Source: an uncultured SAR324 cluster bacterium (GTDB lineage: Bacteria > SAR324 > NAC60-12). Taken from it: a stretch of 12,930 nt of DNA. Position numbers and translations under genes: made by a program. This document shows positions 1-6,505 of this stretch, piece by piece. Within the stretch, counting starts at the first letter, position 1; each line of letters starts with the position of its first letter. Location: NCBI GenBank assembly GCA_902575715.1, contig CACGSI010000025.1:1-12930 (forward strand), written 5' to 3'. Below the pieces are notes generated by a model. That model saw only the letters and a program-made list of their open reading frames with translations. It searched no databases and was not told the DNA's origin.

Positions 1-1
1 T

Positions 2-406
2 TCGGCAAAAAATTTGTATCCAGAAAAAAATGTTGTAGTTATAAGCGGTGATGGAGCTTTTTTATCAGGAGGGTTATCAGTTGAAGCATCTTTTCAAGAG
101 AATATACCAATAACTGTCGTTATTGATAGCAATGGGGGGTTAGATTGTATAAGTCAGCAGCAAGAAAGATTATTTTCTAGTGGTAAACATTTTGCGACAG
201 ATTTTCGTGATATTCCTTTTCATTCAATGTTTGAAGGTCTTGGAGGTTACGGTGAGTTAGTTACTAGAAGAGAAGAAATAGGTCCTGCTGTTTTAAGAGC
301 TATAAAATCAGGAAAAACTTCTTGCATAAATGTTAAGTGTAGGGGAGTAATAAGTCCGATTGTTGCGGCTACTTCTGACAAGAGAGATAAGGCATCGATT
401 GAATAA
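2..406 (+). CDS. Thiamine-diphosphate-dependent enzyme, acetolactate-synthase-like, C-terminal part only (5' end outside window)
   Basis: The frame is open to the left edge, so the gene starts outside the window; the TTG at position 14 is internal and not a credible start. What remains is the C-terminal pyrophosphate-binding domain of a ThDP enzyme. A GDG triplet (about 47-55) is followed 26 residues later by Asn in IDSN, the GDG-X(about 26)-N motif that binds Mg2+ and the diphosphate. The later stretch (FEGLGGYGELV, then REEIGPAVLRAIKSGK) fits the end of the IlvB/benzoylformate-decarboxylase superfamily, which cleaves or joins 2-oxo acids. The N-terminal catalytic Glu domain is missing, so acetolactate synthase, glyoxylate carboligase and sulfoacetaldehyde acetyltransferase cannot be separated. 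Its TAA overlaps the next ATG by one base (TAATG), which implies translational coupling and a shared pathway. Family call is solid; substrate unknown. Confidence 0.85.
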   Translation, partial: SAKNLYPEKNVVVISGDGAFLSGGLSVEASFQENIPITVVIDSNGGLDCISQQQERLFSSGKHFATDFRDIPFHSMFEGLGGYGELVTRREEIGPAVLRAIKSGKTSCINVKCRGVISPIVAATSDKRDKASIE

Positions 407-738
407 TGACTTTAATTACTTCACATATTTTAAATGGTACGGATGGTTCTCATGCTGGAGGTATAAAAATTACTTTTTCCAAATTAGGTGATAGTAAAAT
501 TTTTGAAACAACTTCAGATAATGAAGGACGCATTAAAGAGATAATAAAGTCAGAAGAAATAGATCCATTTGCTAAATATGAGCTAATTTTTGAAACTGGT
601 TATTTTTGGAATCAGAGAGGATATAATCAGATTATGGATCAAGTTATTTTCCGATTTAAAATTAAAGATCCACACTCTGATTACCATATACCAATTATCA
701 TAAACCCTAATAGCTATTCTGTATGGTGGTCTAAATAA
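406..738 (+). CDS. Hydroxyisourate hydrolase / transthyretin-like protein with altered C-terminal signature
   Basis: This 110-residue protein has the length and layout of HIUase (5-hydroxyisourate hydrolase), which opens the ring of 5-hydroxyisourate in urate breakdown, normally as a cytoplasmic homotetramer. The three catalytic positions appear kept: His7 in SHILN, Arg42 in EGRI and His94 in DYHIP. The family ends in the tetrapeptide YRGS, which shapes the active site; here the aligned end is WWSK, so Tyr, Arg, Gly and Ser are all replaced. The substrate may therefore differ from 5-hydroxyisourate. No other urate-pathway gene is visible. The ATG overlaps the stop of the upstream ThDP enzyme, and the TAA overlaps the next ATG (TAATG both times), so translation of all three genes is probably coupled; no strong Shine-Dalgarno is seen. 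Family membership is confident, function is not. Confidence 0.82.
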   Translation: MTLITSHILNGTDGSHAGGIKITFSKLGDSKIFETTSDNEGRIKEIIKSEEIDPFAKYELIFETGYFWNQRGYNQIMDQVIFRFKIKDPHSDYHIPIIINPNSYSVWWSK

Positions 739-1850
739 TGTCAGATTTTTTAAAAATGTCACGACGGATTCGAAGGACACCGTATACCAGTCGAATAGAA
801 AAAAATGGTGTGAGTGGGTTCACTGTTGTAAATCATATGCTTTTACCTAAGTCATACCAAACTACAACAGAAGATGATTATTGGCATCTAAGGTCTAATG
901 TTCAAGTTTGGGATGTCTCTTGCCAAAGACAAGTGGAAATCGTTGGTCCAGATGCAGAAAAGCTTGTTCAATGGATGACACCGCGAGATATTTCTATTTG
1001 CAATGTTGGTCAATGCTTTTATATACCAATTACTGATACTAACGGAGGTTTAATTAATGATCCAATTCTTTTAAAATTAGGTAAGAATCATTTTTGGCTT
1101 TCTATAGCAGATTCTGATCTGTTGCTCTATGCAAAAGGAATTTCAATCGGAATGGGATTAGATGTTAAAGTAGATGAGCCCGATGTTTCTCCTTTGGCAA
1201 TACAGGGACCAAAGTCCGAAGAATTATTAGTAGAAGTTTTTGGTGAAGGTATTAGAGATATTGGATATTTTAAATTTGGTTGGATAGAACTTAAAGGAAC
1301 GAAACAGTTGATTTCTAGAACCGGCTATTCCAAACAGGATGGATTTGAGATTTTCTTGAATGGTTCTTACTTAGGAGAAACTTTGTGGGATTTGATATGG
1401 AATGCCGGGGAAAAATTTAACTTGTTACCAGGTTGTCCTAATCTTATAGATCGTATTGAGCGAGGTCTTCTTAGTTATGGGAATGACATGACACGCGAAA
1501 ATAATCCACTTGAAATGGGTTTGGGAAAATTTTGTAAATTAGATGGTTCTATTGATTATTTTGGAAGAAATGCTTTGCAGAAAATAGAAAAAGAAGGAGT
1601 CAAACGTCAAATCAGGGGAGTTTTGTTTAATGGTGATATTTGTCCAAATTGTGATAGACCTTGGCCTGTTATTGTGGATCATAGGATCGTAGGAGAAATA
1701 ACTTCTGCTATTTGGTCTCCACGTCTTAATAAAAATATCGGACTTTCAATTATTGATTGCAATTTTTGGAATCGTGGACAAAGCGTTGTCGTAGAACTAC
1801 CAGAAAAAAAATCAGCATCTGGAGAAATTACTTATCTCCCATTTGAATAG
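738..1850 (+). CDS. DmdA-like folate-dependent demethylase (GcvT family), paralogue 1
   Basis: At 370 residues this is a GcvT-fold aminomethyltransferase-like protein of the DMSP-demethylase (DmdA) type. DmdA transfers a methyl group from dimethylsulfoniopropionate to tetrahydrofolate, giving MMPA and 5-methyl-THF in the cytoplasm. DmdA-like marks are the N-terminal RRIRRTPYTSR, VQVWDVSCQRQVEI (55-68), GGLINDP with the GcvT-type Asp108, PLAIQGP (152-158), GFEI with Glu204, and a PGCPNLIDRIERGLLSYGND block (231-250). By eye about half of the residues match the second copy at 4308-5420. This copy has a C-terminal insert with CPNC (302-305) and RPWPV (307-311) that the other lacks. It sits in a TAATG-coupled cassette with a ThDP enzyme and an HIUase-like protein rather than beside an acyl-CoA ligase, so its substrate may be another methylated compound. 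It is not a glycine-cleavage T protein by context, since gcvH and gcvP are absent. The start at 738 is favoured over Met7 by the coupling. Confidence 0.85.
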   Translation: MSDFLKMSRRIRRTPYTSRIEKNGVSGFTVVNHMLLPKSYQTTTEDDYWHLRSNVQVWDVSCQRQVEIVGPDAEKLVQWMTPRDISICNVGQCFYIPITDTNGGLINDPILLKLGKNHFWLSIADSDLLLYAKGISIGMGLDVKVDEPDVSPLAIQGPKSEELLVEVFGEGIRDIGYFKFGWIELKGTKQLISRTGYSKQDGFEIFLNGSYLGETLWDLIWNAGEKFNLLPGCPNLIDRIERGLLSYGNDMTRENNPLEMGLGKFCKLDGSIDYFGRNALQKIEKEGVKRQIRGVLFNGDICPNCDRPWPVIVDHRIVGEITSAIWSPRLNKNIGLSIIDCNFWNRGQSVVVELPEKKSASGEITYLPFE

Positions 1851-1855
1851 ATTAT

Positions 1856-2551
1856 TTAAATTATTTCCATTCTTGTAATAGATTCCTCTTTAATTTCATT
1901 TTTTTCTAGTTTTACAAAATAAGCGTTCTTTGATTTGTCAAAAGCTATAGCTTTGTATGGAGAGCCGTCTTTAAAGTGCAATGCGCATCCTCCTTCTATA
2001 GCGTAACAATTATCCAACAATCCCTTATTTAAAAATTTTTCTAAAGACGGTTTTCTTTCTGGTTCTTCATTGTAGTGGGGACAGCAATTACCAGAAACAA
2101 ATCCTAGACAGTTGATGATTTTTAATTCACTAGCCCATGAATCAGTTATACCTTTTTCAAACCAACAAATTGCTCCTGCACTAACTCCACACATAATAGC
2201 TCCATTATTATATGCTTTTTTTAATAAATTTGAGAGTCCCCAATCTTTCCAAACTGCAAGCATGCTTTTGGTGTTACCTCCGCCAATATAGAAAATGTCA
2301 TTCGAAAAAATAAGATCTTCTAAGTCAGGAGTGCGTTTAAAAAAATCTAAGTGATTAGAAAAGCAATTTAGTTTGTCGAATGTTGAGTAAAAATTCACTT
2401 TATACTTTTCGTCATCTCCTGTCGCAGTTGGAATGAAACAAATTTTAGGATATTTTTTATCTGATTGATCAATAATATATTTTTCTATAATTCCTACACC
2501 AGGGTTTGAACCAAATCCACCTCCTCCAATTGCAATTATCTGTTTGGTCAT
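1856..2551 (-). CDS. pepE: Peptidase E-like serine hydrolase, family S51
   Basis: This 231-residue protein fits the S51 family (class I glutamine-amidotransferase-like fold), cytoplasmic enzymes that include dipeptidase E, which releases N-terminal Asp from Asp-X dipeptides, and cyanophycinase. The nucleophile elbow GVSAGA (122-127) gives Ser124. GGGNT (90-94) and the PHYN His159 are the other expected active-site segments, and TDSW (136-139) lies where the PepE acid residue is expected. An N-terminal IIAIGGGG strand-turn is typical. There is no signal peptide. It is the last gene of a run with the DmdA-like and DmdB-like genes, 72 bases after the ligase, and its stop lies only 5 bases from the stop of the convergent DmdA-like paralogue. 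No Shine-Dalgarno precedes the ATG. Its role next to sulfonium metabolism is not obvious. Peptidase E is the best call, but a related amidohydrolase is possible. Confidence 0.85.
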   Translation of the reverse strand: MTKQIIAIGGGGFGSNPGVGIIEKYIIDQSDKKYPKICFIPTATGDDEKYKVNFYSTFDKLNCFSNHLDFFKRTPDLEDLIFSNDIFYIGGGNTKSMLAVWKDWGLSNLLKKAYNNGAIMCGVSAGAICWFEKGITDSWASELKIINCLGFVSGNCCPHYNEEPERKPSLEKFLNKGLLDNCYAIEGGCALHFKDGSPYKAIAFDKSKNAYFVKLEKNEIKEESITRMEII

Positions 2552-2623
2552 TTCTATAAAATAATATTAAATTTTTTTTAAAATTTATAAAATAAAATAT
2601 ATTACGATTTAGTACACTAACAT

Positions 2624-4243
2624 TTATTTTATTTTATTTCTCAATTCATGTTTTTGTATTTTACCTGTAGCTGTTTTGGGTAAGATCCCAAAAATTATTT
2701 TTTTTGGTTTTTTGAAACGAGCCATATTTTGACTGCAGAAATCTATTAGTTCCAATTCATTGATATTCTGACCAGCTTTTAATTCTACAAAGGCGCAAGG
2801 GACCTCACCCCATTTATCATCTGGCATTGCCACAACGGCGGCTTCTCCTATAGCAGGATGTCTATATAAAACATTTTCAATTTCTACTGAGGAAATATTT
2901 TCACCACCAGAAATAATTATATCTTTAGCTCTATCTTTAATTTGAATGTAGCCATCTTCATGAATTACTGCTAAGTCTCCGCTATGGAACCATCCATCCT
3001 TAAATGCTTTATTGGTTTCATCTGAATTGTTAAGATAACCTTTCATAGTTGTATTACCTCTCATAACTATTTCTCCAATTGATGCTCCATCAGAAGGAAC
3101 AGTTTTTTTTGTTTTGCGGTCTATTACAGTAACTTCTTCCATCATTGGGAAACGTACACCCTGTCTGGACATTAGCTCTGCTTGTCTGGTTTTATTTTGT
3201 TTTTTCCAGCCCTCTTGCGGAGCAGATTGTAATATATGTCCATAAGTTTCAGTTAAACCATAGACATGCATTACTTCAAATCCGAGATCGGTCATGCTTT
3301 CAAGGACTTTAGCTGGAGGTGGAGCTCCAGCTGTCATTACATTTATCTTTCTATTAAAAATCTTTTGTTCTTTGACAGAAGCGTTAGCAAGCATATTTAG
3401 TACAACTGGAGCACCACCAAAATGTGTAACTTTATGTTTTTCAAGCAATTCAAAAATTAATTTTGGGCTAAAAGCTCTCATACAAATTATTGTTGCTGCC
3501 ATTAATGTCATTGTCCATGCATGCCCCCATCCATTGCAATGAAACATTGGTACGCAGTATAGATACCTTGGATGAACGGGGACTGACCATCCAGCAACTG
3601 TCCCCATGCTCATTAAATAAGATCCTCTATGGTGATAAACTACTCCCTTAGGTTTCCCGGTTGTACCAGAAGTGTAATTAAGAGATAGCGCTTGCCATTC
3701 ATCTTTAATGGAATTAATTTTGTAATTTGGATCTCCATTTGATATCAATTCTTCGTAGTTCAAAACATCAATTTCAACTGGTGACTTAACTTCCACATTC
3801 TCATCATCTATCATTATTACAAAGGGTTTAACTTTTATTTTTTGAATTGCCTTTTGGGCAATAGGAAGTAGTTCTCTATCAACAAAAAGTCCTTTTACTT
3901 TGCCAAAATCAAGTATATAAGCTATTGTATCAAAATCCAGTCTAGTATTTATTGTATTTAGAATACCTCCTGCCATAGGTATAGAAAAATGTGCTTCAAA
4001 CATTTCAGGAGTATTAAATGCTAAAACGGCAACAGTATCTCCCTCTTCAATTCCTTTTTTAGATAAACTCGATGCCATTCGTAAACATCTTTCTAAACAT
4101 TGGTTCCAATTAAAAACTTTGTCACCGTATATAATAGCATCTCTTTCTCCGTAAATATCAGCAGTGCGTGAAAGAAAAGAAACCGGAGTTAAAGGGATAT
4201 AGTTAGCAGGATTTTTATTAAGAGAATTGTATGCTTTTTTCAT
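2624..4243 (-). CDS. dmdB: Acyl-CoA ligase, probable 3-methylmercaptopropionyl-CoA ligase (DmdB-like)
   Basis: This 539-residue ANL-superfamily ligase would activate a carboxylate with ATP to an acyl-adenylate and then transfer it to CoA. All core motifs are intact: P-loop YTSGTTGKPKG (190-200), YGLTET (328-333), SGDLA with Asp423, the hinge block DRAKDIIISGGENIS (437-451), and the C-terminal PKTATGKIQ with catalytic Lys528. Length and motif style match the short- and medium-chain fatty-acyl ligases that include DmdB, which makes MMPA-CoA from MMPA. The acyl specificity cannot be read from motifs; the DmdB assignment rests on position, 64 bases downstream of a DmdA-like gene whose product would be MMPA. 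A perfect TATAAT on the minus strand (4273-4278) could serve an extra start, but no good -35 is seen. No Shine-Dalgarno precedes the ATG. The ligase class is very likely; MMPA as substrate is inference. Confidence 0.88.
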   Translation of the reverse strand: MKKAYNSLNKNPANYIPLTPVSFLSRTADIYGERDAIIYGDKVFNWNQCLERCLRMASSLSKKGIEEGDTVAVLAFNTPEMFEAHFSIPMAGGILNTINTRLDFDTIAYILDFGKVKGLFVDRELLPIAQKAIQKIKVKPFVIMIDDENVEVKSPVEIDVLNYEELISNGDPNYKINSIKDEWQALSLNYTSGTTGKPKGVVYHHRGSYLMSMGTVAGWSVPVHPRYLYCVPMFHCNGWGHAWTMTLMAATIICMRAFSPKLIFELLEKHKVTHFGGAPVVLNMLANASVKEQKIFNRKINVMTAGAPPPAKVLESMTDLGFEVMHVYGLTETYGHILQSAPQEGWKKQNKTRQAELMSRQGVRFPMMEEVTVIDRKTKKTVPSDGASIGEIVMRGNTTMKGYLNNSDETNKAFKDGWFHSGDLAVIHEDGYIQIKDRAKDIIISGGENISSVEIENVLYRHPAIGEAAVVAMPDDKWGEVPCAFVELKAGQNINELELIDFCSQNMARFKKPKKIIFGILPKTATGKIQKHELRNKIK

Positions 4244-4307
4244 AATAAATTTATATTTGTGTGAAAAAAAGTATTATAACAAATTTTATATTAAAAAAAT
4301 TGGCTTC

Positions 4308-5420
4308 CTACTTTGTTAATCCAAGAGATTTGAAATCAAAAGGCAAATTAGTGACAGCAACTTCAATATTTTTATTAGAAGATTTGACATAAGTTGTTTT
4401 TGTATCTTCTAATAGTTCTACGTTACAACTTGCAAAGCATAAATGTCTTGAATATCTTGGAGACCAAACATTAGAAGTAATTTCACCAAAAAAAGTTTTG
4501 CCTTTGAAAACTTCCCTTTCGTTTATGTCTAATTTTTCTTTAGCTAAAAGACCAATTAGTTGAGTTTTTGGTTTTCGTTTTTTCAGTGCTTCTAAACTAA
4601 GACTATTTATATCTGCTTCCAAATCAACGTATCGATCTAATCCGCATTCAAAGGGGGTATTATTATAGTTCATGTCACCACCGAAAGAAAGTAAACCACT
4701 TTCAATTCTTTCAATTAGATTAGGACAGCCTGCCCCGACGTTAAGATTTTTACCTTTTTCAAAAATTTCATCCCAAAGATTAAGTCCGATCTCTTTATCA
4801 TTTACATAAATTTCAAATCCCCCTTGTTTACTCCACCCTGATCGTGCTACAAACATTTTACATTCTTTATAAGGAAGAAATTTCCCTTGGAAGAAACCCA
4901 TCTCTAAATTTTTTTCATCAAAGATTCTGGATAGCAGTTTTTTTGATTTTGGACCTTGAATAGCCAGTGGCCAAATTTCTGGCTCAGAAACACTAACCTC
5001 TAGTTCAAATCCAATAGCAAGACCCTTAGCCCAAAGCATAACGTCTGTATCAGCTATTGAAAGCCACCAATGATCATTATTATGTTTTATGAGAATTGGA
5101 TCATTAATCATTCCACCTGTCTCATCGCACAAAGGTGCATAAAAACATTGACCTTTTTCTGCTTTGGACAAGTCTCGAGGGGTCATTAACTGGACTAGTT
5201 TTTGTGCATCCTTACCAATTATTTCAACCTGTCTTTGACAGGATACATCCCATACCTGTACAGCTTCACAGAGATGCCAATAATCTTCTTCTAGTGATCT
5301 AAAAATTGCTGGCAATAACATGTGATTATATACAGTATATGCCTTAACATCACAAGATTCAACTCTGCTAGTAAAAGGAGTTGAACGGGTTCGGTTCGAA
5401 ATTAATAGCTCGCGATTCAT
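4308..5420 (-). CDS. dmdA: Probable dimethylsulfoniopropionate demethylase DmdA (GcvT family), paralogue 2
   Basis: A 370-residue GcvT-fold protein of the DmdA type, predicted to move a methyl group from DMSP to tetrahydrofolate in the cytoplasm. Visible signatures: TPFTSRVE near the N-terminus, VQVWDVSCQRQVEI (54-67), GGMINDP with Asp107, LSIADTDVMLWAKGLAIG (120-137), PLAIQGPKS, ARSGWSKQGGFEIY with Glu203 and Tyr205, and GCPNLIERIESGLLSFGGDM (231-250). The C-terminal barrel domain (FGEITSNVWSPRY, 311-323) is shorter in its insert than in the paralogue at 738-1850 and lacks that copy's CPNC and RPWPV segments. It is first in a three-gene run with a DmdB-like ligase and an S51 hydrolase, which supports the DMSP role. 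It starts at an ATG in an AT-rich leader without Shine-Dalgarno, 118 bases from the divergent esterase. A demethylase for another methylated substrate is the main alternative. Confidence 0.85.
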   Translation of the reverse strand: MNRELLISNRTRSTPFTSRVESCDVKAYTVYNHMLLPAIFRSLEEDYWHLCEAVQVWDVSCQRQVEIIGKDAQKLVQLMTPRDLSKAEKGQCFYAPLCDETGGMINDPILIKHNNDHWWLSIADTDVMLWAKGLAIGFELEVSVSEPEIWPLAIQGPKSKKLLSRIFDEKNLEMGFFQGKFLPYKECKMFVARSGWSKQGGFEIYVNDKEIGLNLWDEIFEKGKNLNVGAGCPNLIERIESGLLSFGGDMNYNNTPFECGLDRYVDLEADINSLSLEALKKRKPKTQLIGLLAKEKLDINEREVFKGKTFFGEITSNVWSPRYSRHLCFASCNVELLEDTKTTYVKSSNKNIEVAVTNLPFDFKSLGLTK

Positions 5421-5538
5421 GATTTATTTTTTTTAAAATTATAGAATAATTTAAACTTTATTAAATGTCTTAAAAAGGTAAAATTATTTTACTGTATTTG
5501 TAAAAATCTTTCAAAAAACTATTTTACAGCAAATAATA
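5421..5538. promoter_or_regulatory. Divergent promoter region between dmdA-like and esterase genes
   Basis: These 118 very AT-rich bases separate two divergently transcribed genes and must hold both promoters. Toward the dmdA-like gene there is a perfect -10 hexamer TATAAT on the minus strand (5438-5443), but no convincing -35 at 16-18 bases. Toward the esterase, TTGTAA (5498-5503) and TATTTT (5520-5525) are 16 bases apart and would place a start very close to the ATG. Neither gene has a Shine-Dalgarno here. Individual hexamers are weak evidence in such AT-rich DNA; the function of the region follows mainly from gene orientation. Confidence 0.4.
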
Positions 5539-6480
5539 ATGCCATTTCTTCATCCACAAATGCAAGCTGTGTTGAAAAAAAGTAATGATCTTGTGCCTTC
5601 ATATTCATTAATGGAAACACCTCTCTCTAAAGTGAGAGAATATTATGCAGAAGAGAGAAAATTTTGGAATGAAGGTGGACCGAAAATTTCAGTTATCAAA
5701 GATGATGAAGTTCTAGGGCCAGTAGGACCAATTCCTATTAGAATTTTTCATCCTAATCCCGAAATTCGTTTGCCTATTCTTTTATATTTACATGGAGGAG
5801 GTTATGTTCTTGGAAGTATCGAAACACATAATCGTATAATGCGTGAACTTTCTTTTCGGTCAGGGTGTGTAGTAATCGGAATTGATTATTCTCTTTCCCC
5901 TGAACAAAAATTCCCAGTGGCTCTAGATGAGATTAGCTGTGTCTTGAAATGGTTGAACAAAAGACCTTCTTCAAATAAAAAATCACCATACTTTTTTGAT
6001 ACGGATAAAATAGTTATAGGAGGAGATTCTTCGGGAGCAAATTTGAGCATAGGGACAGCATTAAATTTTAAAAATTGTTTAACCGGATTATTACTAATAT
6101 ATGGTTGGTTTGGATTGAGGGATTCATGTTCATCTAGAATTTTTGCAAATACTCTAGATGGAATGGCTGAGGATGATCTAAAATATTACACAAAATCATA
6201 CATACGTTCAAACGAAGATTTGTCTGATGTTAGAATAAATGCTTTACGAGCTGATTTAAAGGGGTTGCCCCCTTCTTGTATGATAGTTTCAGATATGGAT
6301 CCATTGCTTGATGATAGTAGAGCCCTCTCTTATTTCTTGGAAGAAAATGGAGTTCTATGCGAAATGCATTTGCATCGGGGGGTTCTTCACGGTTTTATGC
6401 ATTACTCTAGAATGCTGGATGCCTCAGTTAAAGCATTGGAACAATGTTCGGATTTTCTTAAAAAAATCTTATTAGACTAA
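5539..6480 (+). CDS. Alpha/beta hydrolase, HSL-type (family IV) carboxylesterase
   Basis: This 313-residue protein belongs to the hormone-sensitive-lipase-like esterases, which hydrolyse short-chain carboxylic esters. The order of motifs is complete: oxyanion-hole HGGG (85-88), the nucleophile motif GDSSG with Ser164, the acid in SDMDPLLDD (Asp254) and the base in LHGF (His284). A cap-like N-terminal segment precedes the core, as is usual for the family. There is no signal peptide, so it is cytoplasmic. It is transcribed alone and divergently from the dmdA-like gene, so the two may be co-regulated. Its 3' end converges on the phosphatase-fold gene with only 25 bases between stops. The natural ester is unknown; lactonase or amidase activity cannot be excluded. 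Family and triad are clear. Confidence 0.92.
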   Translation: MPFLHPQMQAVLKKSNDLVPSYSLMETPLSKVREYYAEERKFWNEGGPKISVIKDDEVLGPVGPIPIRIFHPNPEIRLPILLYLHGGGYVLGSIETHNRIMRELSFRSGCVVIGIDYSLSPEQKFPVALDEISCVLKWLNKRPSSNKKSPYFFDTDKIVIGGDSSGANLSIGTALNFKNCLTGLLLIYGWFGLRDSCSSRIFANTLDGMAEDDLKYYTKSYIRSNEDLSDVRINALRADLKGLPPSCMIVSDMDPLLDDSRALSYFLEENGVLCEMHLHRGVLHGFMHYSRMLDASVKALEQCSDFLKKILLD

Positions 6481-6505
6481 TTTTTTATAATAATATTAAA
6501 TTTAA

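Noticed and set aside
14..406. A short complete gene starting at TTG 14
   Set aside because: The frame is open upstream to the window edge and begins in the middle of the ThDP domain, so this is a truncated larger gene.
738..1850. Glycine-cleavage T protein (gcvT) as the identity of the two GcvT-fold genes
   Set aside because: The N-terminal and central blocks are of the DmdA type, no gcvH or gcvP is nearby, and a DmdB-like ligase follows one copy.
2552..2623. Hairpin AAATTTT/AAAATTT in the gap between ligase and peptidase E genes
   Set aside because: All A/T with a four-base loop in extremely AT-rich DNA; likely chance.
3294..3542. 82-residue plus-strand reading frame
   Set aside because: It is antisense to the core of the acyl-CoA ligase, whose motifs are intact; no independent support.
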